12,723 nucleotides of DNA, taken from Dehalococcoidia bacterium (GTDB lineage Bacteria > Chloroflexota > Dehalococcoidia > Dehalococcoidales > UBA1222). Positions 5,956 to 12,723 of the stretch are shown here, in pieces. Every line of letters begins with the position of its first letter. Within the stretch, counting starts at the first letter, position 1. Position numbers and translations under genes: made by a program. Under the pieces are notes generated by a model. It saw only the letters and a program-made list of their open reading frames with translations. It was not told the DNA's origin and did not search any database. The DNA lies in assembly GCA_009783135.1 (NCBI GenBank), contig WRHS01000039.1:1-12723 (forward strand), read 5' to 3'.

Positions 5956-7215
5956 TTATAAGTCCACTACTGTGCCGATGAAGATGGGCAGGTTTGTTTC
6001 GCAGTCAATAATCATATAGACGAACGGGCGGTCAAGATATACGGCAGGAGGTCCTCCTGACGAAGTAGTTCTCATATCAATTATAGTTACTGCGGCAGCC
6101 TGTGTGCCGCGCTCATCAACGGAAATGAAGGTTTTGTGTTTTACGCTGCTTATGCATAAGCCAGTTGATGGGTCAATCTTGGAAAAGTTTGCGCCTGGGC
6201 CAAATGCATCGCGCATTCCCATACTACGGAGAATGTCACACATTTCGATGTCATACTCGCTCTCAAACTTGGGTAAGGATGTGTAAACTGTGGTATAGCG
6301 TGCGTTGCTGATGGTGTTATAAAGCCCCTGTCCTGACAGCGTTTTGATATAGTTGTCCAAGGACATGCCCTTATTCGGCAGCAACGCGGCAAAGGCGTAT
6401 CTGCCGCCCTCGTAATACTTCATAAATCCTGTGGCATGCCCGTCATAGAGATAGATACCCTCCGTGCTGTACATCATTTGCACGTCGCGCTTTGCGCCTG
6501 TGATGGAGGTAAATGTTCCGAGACGCACTTGGTCCTCGTTGTATTTTTCCTGCCATTCGGCATCAAAAACGATGGCATTGACGAGATACATCACGACGTC
6601 ATCTGGTATCCCATCAAGTATTTCTTTAATCATGCCGTTGGTATTGTCATTCACCCAGTCGTTAATGGCCTTGAGGGTGCTGTCGTCAAATGGTGCTTTG
6701 TTGATGGCGGCACCATAGTAGTCCGCATTCAGCTGGAGGAATTCCCTTTCTACTGCCAGCGCATCGTCTTTGAACCAGATGGAGTTGGCAATATTGAATA
6801 TAACGTCGCTTTCCGAGGCAATGCTTTGCATATAGGCGTATATGTAGAGGTTAAGGTCTTCAACGGAAAAGCCCAAGGTACTCTCCATCTGAGTGCGCGT
6901 GTTGCCGTCGGCACCGTTGGCAACCATGGCAAGGGCGCATAATACTGAGAGCGGTGAAATCATGCTGTTTTCTTTTGATGAGACGCTTTTTTGGAACAGC
7001 TTAACGGTAAAGTCGATTGCCGCAAGGGAATTTTCAGAAATATCAATGGTGACGTCCACACGGTTTGGCTTGATTCCAAGCATCAGGTCGGCTGCTTCAG
7101 CCGGAACAACAATGCGTGCCGGTGCCTTGCCGGCATCAATGCTGCATCCCGACAGAGGGAAAAGGAATGAGGAGAGGATTAAGAACACCCCGAGTATTGC
7201 TGTAAGCTTTTTCAT
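5956..7215 (-). CDS. Serpin-family protease inhibitor, predicted lipoprotein
   Basis: Serpins trap serine (sometimes cysteine) proteases by a conformational change after their reactive loop is cut. This 419-residue protein starts with a signal peptide and a lipobox (LSGC, C24), so it should be anchored outside the cytoplasmic membrane. The serpin fold is clear: SMISPLSVLCALAMVANGA (84-102), NSIWFKDD, INDWVNDNTNGMI, LVNAIVFDAEW, LPKFESEYDIEM, and the hinge DERGTQAAAVT (377-387). Thr at P14 and Ala at P12-P10 are typical of inhibitory members. Counting from the hinge puts P1 near T394, but the stretch between the hinge and DRPF appears about two residues longer than in alpha-1-antitrypsin, so P1 is uncertain. 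GGAGG lies 11 nt before the ATG, a rather long spacing. The target protease is unknown. Upstream is the divergent intergenic region with prfB on the far side. Confidence 0.94.
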   Translation of the reverse strand: MKKLTAILGVFLILSSFLFPLSGCSIDAGKAPARIVVPAEAADLMLGIKPNRVDVTIDISENSLAAIDFTVKLFQKSVSSKENSMISPLSVLCALAMVANGADGNTRTQMESTLGFSVEDLNLYIYAYMQSIASESDVIFNIANSIWFKDDALAVEREFLQLNADYYGAAINKAPFDDSTLKAINDWVNDNTNGMIKEILDGIPDDVVMYLVNAIVFDAEWQEKYNEDQVRLGTFTSITGAKRDVQMMYSTEGIYLYDGHATGFMKYYEGGRYAFAALLPNKGMSLDNYIKTLSGQGLYNTISNARYTTVYTSLPKFESEYDIEMCDILRSMGMRDAFGPGANFSKIDPSTGLCISSVKHKTFISVDERGTQAAAVTIIDMRTTSSGGPPAVYLDRPFVYMIIDCETNLPIFIGTVVDL

Positions 7216-7343
7216 AGTATTTGCTGCCTCCGAATATCCGTCAATTTAAATATAACATGCTTTTTCAAATTTGGGAATAATCAGCAATTCGCTGTTTCAA
7301 AGGCATCATTATTGGCGCCGAAGGAGCTTGATTTTACAAAAAA

Positions 7344-7385
7344 TAAAGTATACTGAGTAAAATGTAAAGTATACTGAGTAAATTG
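7344..7385. repeat. Two tandem copies of a 21-bp repeat
   Basis: The unit TAAAGTATACTGAGTAAA plus three more bases occurs at 7344-7364 and again at 7365-7385, with 20 of 21 positions identical. Each copy contains the perfect 8-bp palindrome AGTATACT. A 21-bp period equals two DNA helical turns, so both palindromes face the same side of the helix, as expected for a pair of operator sites. It lies about 130 bp upstream of the serpin start and about 265 bp upstream of the prfB start. Confidence 0.75.
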
Positions 7386-7570
7386 TATTGTAGTGGTGGT
7401 TGTGCTTATAAGAAACGAGGTTTCGCAATTTGTGGACGGGATTAATAGCCGCACTGCTTGGCTCAAATTATTGCTAGGCCACGTCAACCAGATCAGTCCA
7501 CTGTTTGTTACCTGCACCCTTGAAAAACACCTCTCAAAACAGCATTTTGTAAGCGTAGAGGGCCGGAATT

Positions 7571-7598
7571 TTGTTTCGATATTTTTGTAGCTTATAAT
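7571..7598 (+). promoter_or_regulatory. Candidate prfB promoter
   Basis: A perfect -10 box TATAAT (7593-7598) lies 16 nt after a poor -35-like TTGTTT (7571-7576). Transcription would start near 7605, about 47 nt before the prfB ATG. The -10 box is convincing; the -35 is weak and may be chance. Confidence 0.45.
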
Positions 7599-7651
7599 AT
7601 GAAATAATTGCATAATAAATGTTTTAAAATCATTCGGATTATGGAGTGGAA

Positions 7652-8747
7652 ATGTCAGAAATAAGAGATCGTTTGCTGGGTGAAAAGCGTCGCATTAGCG
7701 ATGATATGGTGCGTCTTTGACATCACCTCTGTAGAAAAAGAAATAGCTGAGCTGGAGCAGGCAATAGTCGCACCCGCTTTTTGGGACGACGCGAGCGCTG
7801 CGCAGGGTACAATGCGCCAGCTGGCAGAACTGAAAAAGAAGGCCGGGCAGTGGCGTGCCATTGAGCAAAAAGCGGCCGAGTTGGAAGAGTTACTGCTTTT
7901 GGATGAGGAGACTCCGGGCTCGGGTATTGAGGCTGAGATTTCAGATGAGTTAGCCCGGCTGGTTGCGGCGTTGGACGACATGGAGTTTAAGCTTGCCTTT
8001 GCCTCGCCGTACGACGTGCGCAATGCCATTTTGGCAATTCATGCGGGTGCCGGCGGCGTTGATAGTCAGGATTGGGTATCTCTGCTTTTACGCATGTATT
8101 TGGCTTGGGCCGAAAAACACGGATATAAGGTCGAAATACTGGAGAAATCACCCGGTGAGGAGGCCGGCATAAAGAGCGTTACGTTTGAGATTACCGGTGA
8201 TTATGTATACGGGTACCTCAAAGGCGAGCACGGCGTGCATCGCCTGATTCGCATTTCGCCTTTTGACTCGGATCATGCGCGGCATACGTCATTTGCATTA
8301 GCCGAGGTTATGCCTGAGGTTGAGGGCAATACCGACATTGAAATCAGACCGGATGACATCCGCGTTGAGGCCTATCGCTCGAGTGGCCCCGGTGGGCAAA
8401 ACGTGCAAAAGGTATCCAGTGCCGTGCGTATCGTGCATATTCCAAGCGGGATTGTGGTTACCAGCCAGTCGGAGCGCTCGCAGCACCAAAACAAAGAAAT
8501 TGCCATGCGTATTCTCAAAGCGCGTCTGTTTAAAATTGAGTTGGCCAAACGTGACGAGGAGTGCGCCCGCCTAAAAGGCAAGCACATTTCGGCCGAGTGG
8601 GGCAATCAGATACGCAGCTATACGCTGCACCCTTATCATTTGGTTAAAGACCATCGAACCGATTTTGAAAGCGGAAATACTGATGCCGTTCTCGGCGGGG
8701 AAATTGACGGTTTTATCAATGCCTATCTTAGATTCGTGATGGAGTAA
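7652..8747 (+). CDS. prfB: Peptide chain release factor 2, programmed +1 frameshift
   Basis: RF2 recognises UGA and UAA in the ribosomal A site and triggers peptide release. The gene is split between two frames: ATG 7652 to CTT 7715-7717 (22 codons, MSEIRDRLLGEKRRISDDMV plus two residues), then an in-frame TGA, and after skipping T7718 the reading continues from GAC 7719 to the TAA at 8747. The joined product has 364 residues, against 365 for E. coli RF2. Landmarks are the coiled-coil N-terminal domain with APAFWDD, the tripeptide anticodon SPF (202-204) and the catalytic GGQ (247-249) in YRSSGPGGQNVQ. RF2's own level sets the frameshift efficiency. The SD GGAG is 5 nt before the ATG. The ATG at 7680 in the downstream frame is not the true start. 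The metallopeptidase gene follows after 4 nt. Confidence 0.97.
7706..7721 (+). promoter_or_regulatory. RF2 autoregulatory frameshift site
   Basis: The slippery sequence CTT TGA C (7715-7721) is identical to the canonical prfB site: P-site tRNA-Leu slips +1 from CUU to UUU while the poorly decoded UGA-C waits in the A site. The hexamer ATGGTG (7706-7711), 3 nt upstream, occupies the position of the stimulatory internal SD (AGGGGG in E. coli). It keeps only a partial anti-SD match (GGTG), so stimulation may be weaker. Confidence 0.93.
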
Positions 8748-8751
8748 GACG

Positions 8752-9921
8752 ATGCTAAAGAAAATAACGTTATTGACAGTAGTATTAGCTCTGATGCTGA
8801 GCTTGGTGCCCGTGGCGGGTGCCGGCTACGCGCCGCCTATGGCGGACGTTTGGAGGGCTCAGAGTGACATATCATCCATCAATATCGCCTCCAGCGAGGC
8901 AACGCCGCAATTTCCCAACGCGCTTGTTTTTGAGTTGCAGGCAAACAGCGCAACTTCAATTGTGGATGTGAGACTGCATTTCAGAGTGGAACGCGACAGT
9001 TTTGTTCGTGTGGTAACAGAGGAAAAGCTTAGCTTTGTACCATCAACGAGCATTAGCGCGTCTTATCTGTGGGACATGCGTTATACCGGAAGCCTGCCGA
9101 CCGGGACAATCGTGGATTACTGGTGGACTGTTACCAACTCTGCAGGGGAAAAACTTACCACGGCACAGCAAAAGGTCAGTTTCAGCGACGCCCGTTTTAC
9201 GTGGAAGAGCCTGCAGCGCGATAAAATCATGCTTTACTGGTACAGCGGCACTGACGCATTTGCGCAGGGGTTGCTCGATACCTCAATTCAGGGTCTTGCC
9301 AGTCTTGAGACCGACACGGGAGCTGTCCTGAGCCGCCCTGTATCCATCTATATCTATGCCACCACGGATGATATGCTGGGTGGCATGCTTTTTGCGCAGG
9401 AATGGATGGGAGGGGGTGCATTCCCGAACTACAGCACTATTATCATCGGTATTAATATTTTTAACCTGGCATGGGGCGAGCGCTCACTTGTGCATGAGCT
9501 TACGCATATTGTGAACCATCAGATGACAAACAATCCGTATAATTACATACCTGTTTGGCTTGATGAAGGGCTGGCAATGTATGCTGAAGGCCCGCTTGAT
9601 GCAAGCTATCAAAACATGCTCTTATCGGCACTGGCAAGCGGCAAACTACTAAGCGTGCGAAGTATGGCAAGCCCGTTTTCTACCGACCCGGACATGGCGC
9701 ATCAGGAGTATGCCCAAAGCTACAGCCTGGTGGATTTTCTAATTTCGCAATACGGCAGGGCTAAAATGACACAACTATTGGATACATTCCGTCAGGGTAG
9801 CGCATATGATGCGGCACTGCAGGCGGTTTACGGCTTTGATATGGATGGGCTGCAGCAGGAGTGGCTCGCCTTCGCCATGCAAAAATATGCTCCGCCTACA
9901 ACAAGCGGGGTGACGTCGTGA
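8752..9921 (+). CDS. Secreted MA-family zinc metallopeptidase with N-terminal Ig-like domain
   Basis: A 389-residue exported protein. Residues 1-24 form a Sec signal peptide with cleavage likely after AGA (22-24). About 50-150 is a beta-rich, Ig-like region (VDVRLHFRVERDSF, TGTIVDYWWTVTNSAGE, FSDARFTWKSL). The peptidase domain follows, with zinc-binding HELTH (H248, E249, H252) and a downstream third ligand in LDEGLAMYAEG (E272), the gluzincin arrangement. The C-terminal third is helical (YSLVDFLISQYG), as in peptidase MA-like proteins. The active site is complete. Substrate is unknown; it should act outside the membrane. GGAG at the end of prfB lies 8 nt before the ATG, so it is probably co-transcribed with prfB. 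Its stop overlaps the next start by 4 nt, which suggests the peptidase and the peptide-binding protein are made together. Confidence 0.88.
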   Translation: MLKKITLLTVVLALMLSLVPVAGAGYAPPMADVWRAQSDISSINIASSEATPQFPNALVFELQANSATSIVDVRLHFRVERDSFVRVVTEEKLSFVPSTSISASYLWDMRYTGSLPTGTIVDYWWTVTNSAGEKLTTAQQKVSFSDARFTWKSLQRDKIMLYWYSGTDAFAQGLLDTSIQGLASLETDTGAVLSRPVSIYIYATTDDMLGGMLFAQEWMGGGAFPNYSTIIIGINIFNLAWGERSLVHELTHIVNHQMTNNPYNYIPVWLDEGLAMYAEGPLDASYQNMLLSALASGKLLSVRSMASPFSTDPDMAHQEYAQSYSLVDFLISQYGRAKMTQLLDTFRQGSAYDAALQAVYGFDMDGLQQEWLAFAMQKYAPPTTSGVTS

Positions 9922-11507
9922 AGAAATTAATTCGTATAATCCTTACTGTTACTTGTTTGTTCGTGCTGGCAAGCTCAGGGCTGCAGAGCGCCTGCAGCTG
10001 GCGCAGCAGCGCCGGTGGCGCGGGAACGCTTAATCTGTATGGGCAGGACCCCCTGACGCTGGACCCGGCCTTGGCGGGCGACTCAACCTCAAACGGGTAT
10101 GTCATGCAGATTTTCAGCGGGATTGTGCGCTTAGGCGACAACCTTGAGCCCGTACCAGACATCGCAACCGGCTGGAAGGTAAGTCAGGACGGGCTGACTT
10201 ATACTTTTTCACTACGCAGCGATGTGGTCTTCCACAGCGGCAAAAAAGTAACCGCCGAAACATTCAAGTATGCTTGGGAGCGCGCCTGTGCACCATCAAC
10301 TGCCTCGCAGACGGCGGCAATCTACCTGGGTGATATCGCAGGTGCCGAGGATATGCTTTCGGGCTCAGCCGGCAGCTTAAGCGGAGTGCGGGTTGTGGAT
10401 GCTTATACGCTTGAGGTGAAGCTGAGCGCACCCAGCGCCGCATTTTTGTCAAAACTGACTTACCCAACGGCTTTTGCCGTTGAGAAAAGCAACGTGGAAA
10501 AGGGTGCCTACTGGTGGGATGCACCCGACGGCACGGGACCGTTTAAGCTTGCCTCTTGGACAAAAAGCAGGCAATTGGCGCTGGAGCGCAACGCATCGTT
10601 TTACGGTAACAAAGCCAAGCTGGACAAGGTGGTATACAAACTCTTAGCCGGTATCCCCATGAATTTATACGAGTCGGGTGAAATCGACGTAGCCGACGTG
10701 TCACTTTCATACTACGACCGTGTGACAGACCCCGCCGGCAGTTTTTCAACGCAGCTGGTAATTACGCCGTCTCTGAGCCTGTACTACCTTGGGTTTAACG
10801 TTGAAGAGGCACCATTCGATGACCCGGCGATTCGCTTAGCTTTTTCCATGGCGGTGGATAAGAACAAAATTGCCAATCTAATGTTCCGCGACGTAATAAC
10901 GCCGGCAGGAGGCATTTTGCCACCGGGCATGCCGGGATATAACATGGCTCTGGAAACGACGCCTTACAACGTGGCGCAAGCCAAAGCCCTAATTGCACAG
11001 TCAAAGTACGGCTCAGCAGCAAACCTGCCCAAAATTGTGATAACGGCAAGCGGGTATGGAGGAGCCATTTCGGGTGATCTGGAGGCAATTGTTTATGAGT
11101 GGGAACAGGCTTTCGGCATTGAAATTGAGGTACGCCAGCTTGACCCGCAGTTATTCAACTATGAGCTAAAACAAGAAAAAGACAATATGTATTTATGGGG
11201 TTGGATTGCGGACTACGCCAACCCGCAGAATTTTTTGGAGGTTCTCTTCCGCAGCGATACTTCACATAATGTTGGAGGCTATAGCAATGCCCAAGTGGAT
11301 GCGTTGCTGGCGCAGGCAGCGACTGAAACCGATATTAATACCAGCCTGAGGCTATATCAGCAGGCGGAGCAACTTTTGATTGGTGACGCGGCTTGCATAC
11401 CGTTGTGGACAAGCCAAAATATGTATCTTGTGCAGAGTTACGTTAAAGGTTATCGCATGAATGCGCTGGGAATAGTGGCGCTGAATGAGGTTTATATAGA
11501 GAAGTAG
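9918..11507 (+). CDS. Peptide/oligopeptide ABC transporter substrate-binding lipoprotein (family 5)
   Basis: An extracytoplasmic solute-binding protein of the SBP_bac_5 (OppA/DppA-like) family, which delivers peptides or similar ligands to an ABC importer. I start it at GTG 9918-9920, overlapping the metallopeptidase stop in GTGA, because this gives a proper signal peptide (KKLIRIILTVTCLFVLASSG) and a cysteine in LQSAC (C26); the -3 Gln makes the lipobox imperfect. The resulting protein has 529 residues, normal for the family. Landmarks include DPLTLDPALAGDSTSNGYV near the N-terminus, DGLTYTFSLRSDVVFHSGK, GTGPFKLASW, YYLGFNVEEAPFDDPAIRLA with the AVDK motif, and PLWTSQNMYLV near the end. An upstream ATG (9861) in the same frame lies inside the peptidase gene and would bury the signal peptide. 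No permease or ATPase gene is in the window, so it is an orphan here. Confidence 0.93.
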   Translation: MKKLIRIILTVTCLFVLASSGLQSACSWRSSAGGAGTLNLYGQDPLTLDPALAGDSTSNGYVMQIFSGIVRLGDNLEPVPDIATGWKVSQDGLTYTFSLRSDVVFHSGKKVTAETFKYAWERACAPSTASQTAAIYLGDIAGAEDMLSGSAGSLSGVRVVDAYTLEVKLSAPSAAFLSKLTYPTAFAVEKSNVEKGAYWWDAPDGTGPFKLASWTKSRQLALERNASFYGNKAKLDKVVYKLLAGIPMNLYESGEIDVADVSLSYYDRVTDPAGSFSTQLVITPSLSLYYLGFNVEEAPFDDPAIRLAFSMAVDKNKIANLMFRDVITPAGGILPPGMPGYNMALETTPYNVAQAKALIAQSKYGSAANLPKIVITASGYGGAISGDLEAIVYEWEQAFGIEIEVRQLDPQLFNYELKQEKDNMYLWGWIADYANPQNFLEVLFRSDTSHNVGGYSNAQVDALLAQAATETDINTSLRLYQQAEQLLIGDAACIPLWTSQNMYLVQSYVKGYRMNALGIVALNEVYIEK

Positions 11508-11623
11508 TTGTATTTTTTGCTATGGATGTGTGTCTGCTTAGCTACTTATTGGCGGACTTTGAAATGTTAGTAAGGATATGAGGGTACCCACCAAATCGTT
11601 GTGTAGAAGAGAACGGAGGGCAC
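11508..11623. other. Intergenic boundary between the prfB operon and the AT-rich gene
   Basis: 116 bp separate the solute-binding protein from the next reading frame. I see no clear terminator hairpin after the stop, only a T-rich stretch (11513-11519), and no convincing promoter. TTGGCG and TTGAAA occur but lack a good -10 at the right distance. The base composition shifts towards AT across this junction. No tRNA or attachment-site-like repeat was recognised. Confidence 0.4.
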
Positions 11624-12723
11624 ATGGAAATAACCGTTGAGTTAGCGCAAAAAGTTGAGGAGGCTATTTCTAATAATCGCCTTGTCGGGAATACAGCTTT
11701 TTCTGATTCTGAATATGATGTCCTGCTTGAAGAAGTCCGTCAATTTTCAATTGATTGTCGTAACTGCAAAAGTGGAACTTTAAGGACTGCTGCAATAGAT
11801 AGGTTGGTATTTGTTACGCTTGTTGAAATAGCAAAACGATGGAAGAAAAATGACGACGACGAAAATGATGATAAGGGTTTTTGGCAGTTTGTTTTTAAGA
11901 CGATATTTGATGCCGACTTACCTGAACAAAAAACACAAAAAACGTATGAATCATTTAGACTTGTTATTGATACACTCAGTCGGCAAAAAACGATTTTGGT
12001 TGCAAATGTAACGAAAAAATATTGGACGACGCTTATGATGCATGCGTTTGCCCCGATTAAAAGTATATATGCGTTTCTTGATTTAAATTACAACATATAC
12101 AGGAAAGATCTAGGTTTTAATTATACCGAAAGCGACAGAGGTATTTGTGAACTTATAGCGATACGCTTTTGTGAAATTTTACAAAGTTCGGTTGGAAATG
12201 ATAAGACAGTTGCTATTGGTACCAATACTTATGCAGTGAAAATAGGCTTGCGTTCTCTTGCACAAAACCCTGCAACGCAGTCAGATTTTGTTGAACTACT
12301 TAATAAAACGCTTGAAAGCATAAACAGGCTGTATTATGAGCAACCATTCGTTGCAAAAAGCTATTACGATGGCTTGATAAGTGAATGGTGGCAAAGCAAG
12401 CTGGCAGTGGTATGGAATGATCGCAAAACTTATAATAGAGGTGCCCAAGCAGTTACTAAGAAAAATATAACGGCGAAGTTTTTACGTGAAGACGACAAGG
12501 TCTTTTTAATCATTCCTCCTATTCGATTAAGCGATGCCAAAAGCAATGTGTGGCTTTCTGTGTACGTGGGCAGCAAATACGAACAACAAATGTCTGAAGA
12601 GTTGTTTACCAAAGTGGGTGGAACTGACCAGCCCCCAATAACTATACCAGTTGTAATGTTAGTCCGACCGGTACTTTCACCACAGGCGCCGGAGGCCTGT
12701 AACCAAGCGAACTATGTGGTCTG
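11624..12723 (+). CDS. Unknown protein, N-terminal 366 codons (runs off the window)
   Basis: A reading frame opens at ATG 11624 with a strong SD (GGAGG, 5 nt upstream) and stays open for 366 codons to the window end. I do not recognise the family. The visible part begins MEITVELAQKVEEAISNNRL. It looks mostly alpha-helical to about residue 260, with an acidic run (NDDDENDDK, 76-84), an aromatic segment GFWQFVF (85-91), a hydrophobic segment around YWTTLMMHAFAPIKSIYAFLD (133-153) and a Trp-rich EWWQSK near 253-258. From about 285 it becomes beta-rich (KVFLIIPPIRLSD near 292-304, VWLSVYVG). There is no signal peptide, so it is probably cytoplasmic. It is clearly richer in A and T than the genes to its left, which suggests acquired accessory DNA. 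A defence or other accessory role is possible but nothing in the sequence shows it. Confidence 0.8.
   Translation, partial: MEITVELAQKVEEAISNNRLVGNTAFSDSEYDVLLEEVRQFSIDCRNCKSGTLRTAAIDRLVFVTLVEIAKRWKKNDDDENDDKGFWQFVFKTIFDADLPEQKTQKTYESFRLVIDTLSRQKTILVANVTKKYWTTLMMHAFAPIKSIYAFLDLNYNIYRKDLGFNYTESDRGICELIAIRFCEILQSSVGNDKTVAIGTNTYAVKIGLRSLAQNPATQSDFVELLNKTLESINRLYYEQPFVAKSYYDGLISEWWQSKLAVVWNDRKTYNRGAQAVTKKNITAKFLREDDKVFLIIPPIRLSDAKSNVWLSVYVGSKYEQQMSEELFTKVGGTDQPPITIPVVMLVRPVLSPQAPEACNQANYVV

Larger units (their letters stand above)
7216..7651. other. Divergent intergenic region between the serpin gene and prfB
   Basis: 436 bp with no convincing gene. It must hold the promoters of both divergent genes. 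Visible contents are the serpin SD (GGAGG, minus strand), a tandem 21-bp repeat at 7344-7385, a -10-like TATAAT at 7593-7598 on the plus strand, and the prfB SD at 7643-7646. The middle (about 7390-7570) is open on both strands (65 aa plus, 110 aa minus), but neither frame has a good SD or a recognisable protein. I saw no tRNA and no strong terminator hairpin. Confidence 0.6.

Noticed and set aside
7281..7613. Possible small genes in the serpin-prfB gap (110 aa on minus, 65 aa on plus at 7393-7590)
   Set aside because: Neither has a convincing SD or recognisable domain. The minus frame runs through the tandem repeat, giving repeated FTQYTL, and both overlap the likely promoters.
7680..7718. 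ATG 7680 as an RF2 start in the downstream frame
   Set aside because: The upstream frame has a good SD, RF2-like N-terminal residues and the canonical CTT TGA C site, giving a 364-aa product of the expected length.
9861..9917. ATG 9861 as the start of the peptide-binding protein
   Set aside because: It lies inside the metallopeptidase gene and would put 19 residues ahead of a proper lipoprotein signal peptide. GTG 9918 gives the expected N-terminus.
5956..9921. Serpin and metallopeptidase as an inhibitor-target pair
   Set aside because: Serpins inhibit serine and some cysteine proteases; the neighbour is a zinc HExxH enzyme, and the genes are divergent and separated by prfB.
12430..12612. 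60-aa minus-strand frame antisense to the unknown gene
   Set aside because: It is the shadow of the long open frame on the plus strand, with no SD or recognisable product.

Overview
Organism. The window is bacterial, of roughly even base composition, and densely coded. Release factor 2 with the conserved programmed frameshift, lipoprotein signal peptides, a Shine-Dalgarno sequence before most starts and a sigma-70-like promoter all point that way. The shikimate gene order, the style of the RF2 C-terminus, the secreted MA-type metallopeptidase behind an Ig-like domain and the lipoprotein serpin suggest an anaerobic Chloroflexota (Dehalococcoidia-like) bacterium. A clostridial Firmicute is the main alternative. 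This is an inference from remembered families; no search was possible.

Region 1 (1-5955, minus strand). A compact aromatic operon reads from right to left: aroF, aroB, aroD, a fused aroE-aroK, aroA, and the first third-of-a-hundred codons of aroC at the window edge. Together they encode all seven steps from PEP plus erythrose-4-phosphate to chorismate. Gaps between genes run from 5 nt down to a 20 nt overlap, so the genes are probably translationally coupled.

The most notable part is the 380-nt leader in front of aroF (5575-5955). It holds a sigma-70-like promoter, a 30-aa leader peptide with a Tyr run (QYGYYYYF), a strong intrinsic terminator, and a segment complementary to that terminator's 5' arm and loop. 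Past the terminator there is a second, unrelated 33-aa leader peptide with its own strong SD and a YYY run. It ends inside a 10-bp hairpin whose 5' arm is also complementary to the aroF SD. I read this as a tandem tyrosine sensor: transcription attenuation followed by a possible translational switch. AroF itself carries an N-terminal ACT-like domain, so enzyme feedback would be a third layer.

Region 2 (5956-7215, minus strand). A lipoprotein serpin with an inhibitory-type hinge; its stop lies only 18 nt before the aro promoter. Next comes a 436-bp divergent intergenic region (7216-7651) with a 21-bp tandem repeat and a candidate prfB promoter.

Region 3 (7652-11507, plus strand). prfB (expressed through a CTT TGA C +1 frameshift), a secreted HExxH metallopeptidase and a lipoprotein family-5 peptide-binding protein lie end to end (4 nt gap, then 4 nt overlap), probably as one operon.

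Region 4 (11624-12723, plus strand). An AT-richer reading frame of unknown function is open to the window end and is probably accessory DNA. No tRNA, rRNA, CRISPR array or insertion sequence was seen.
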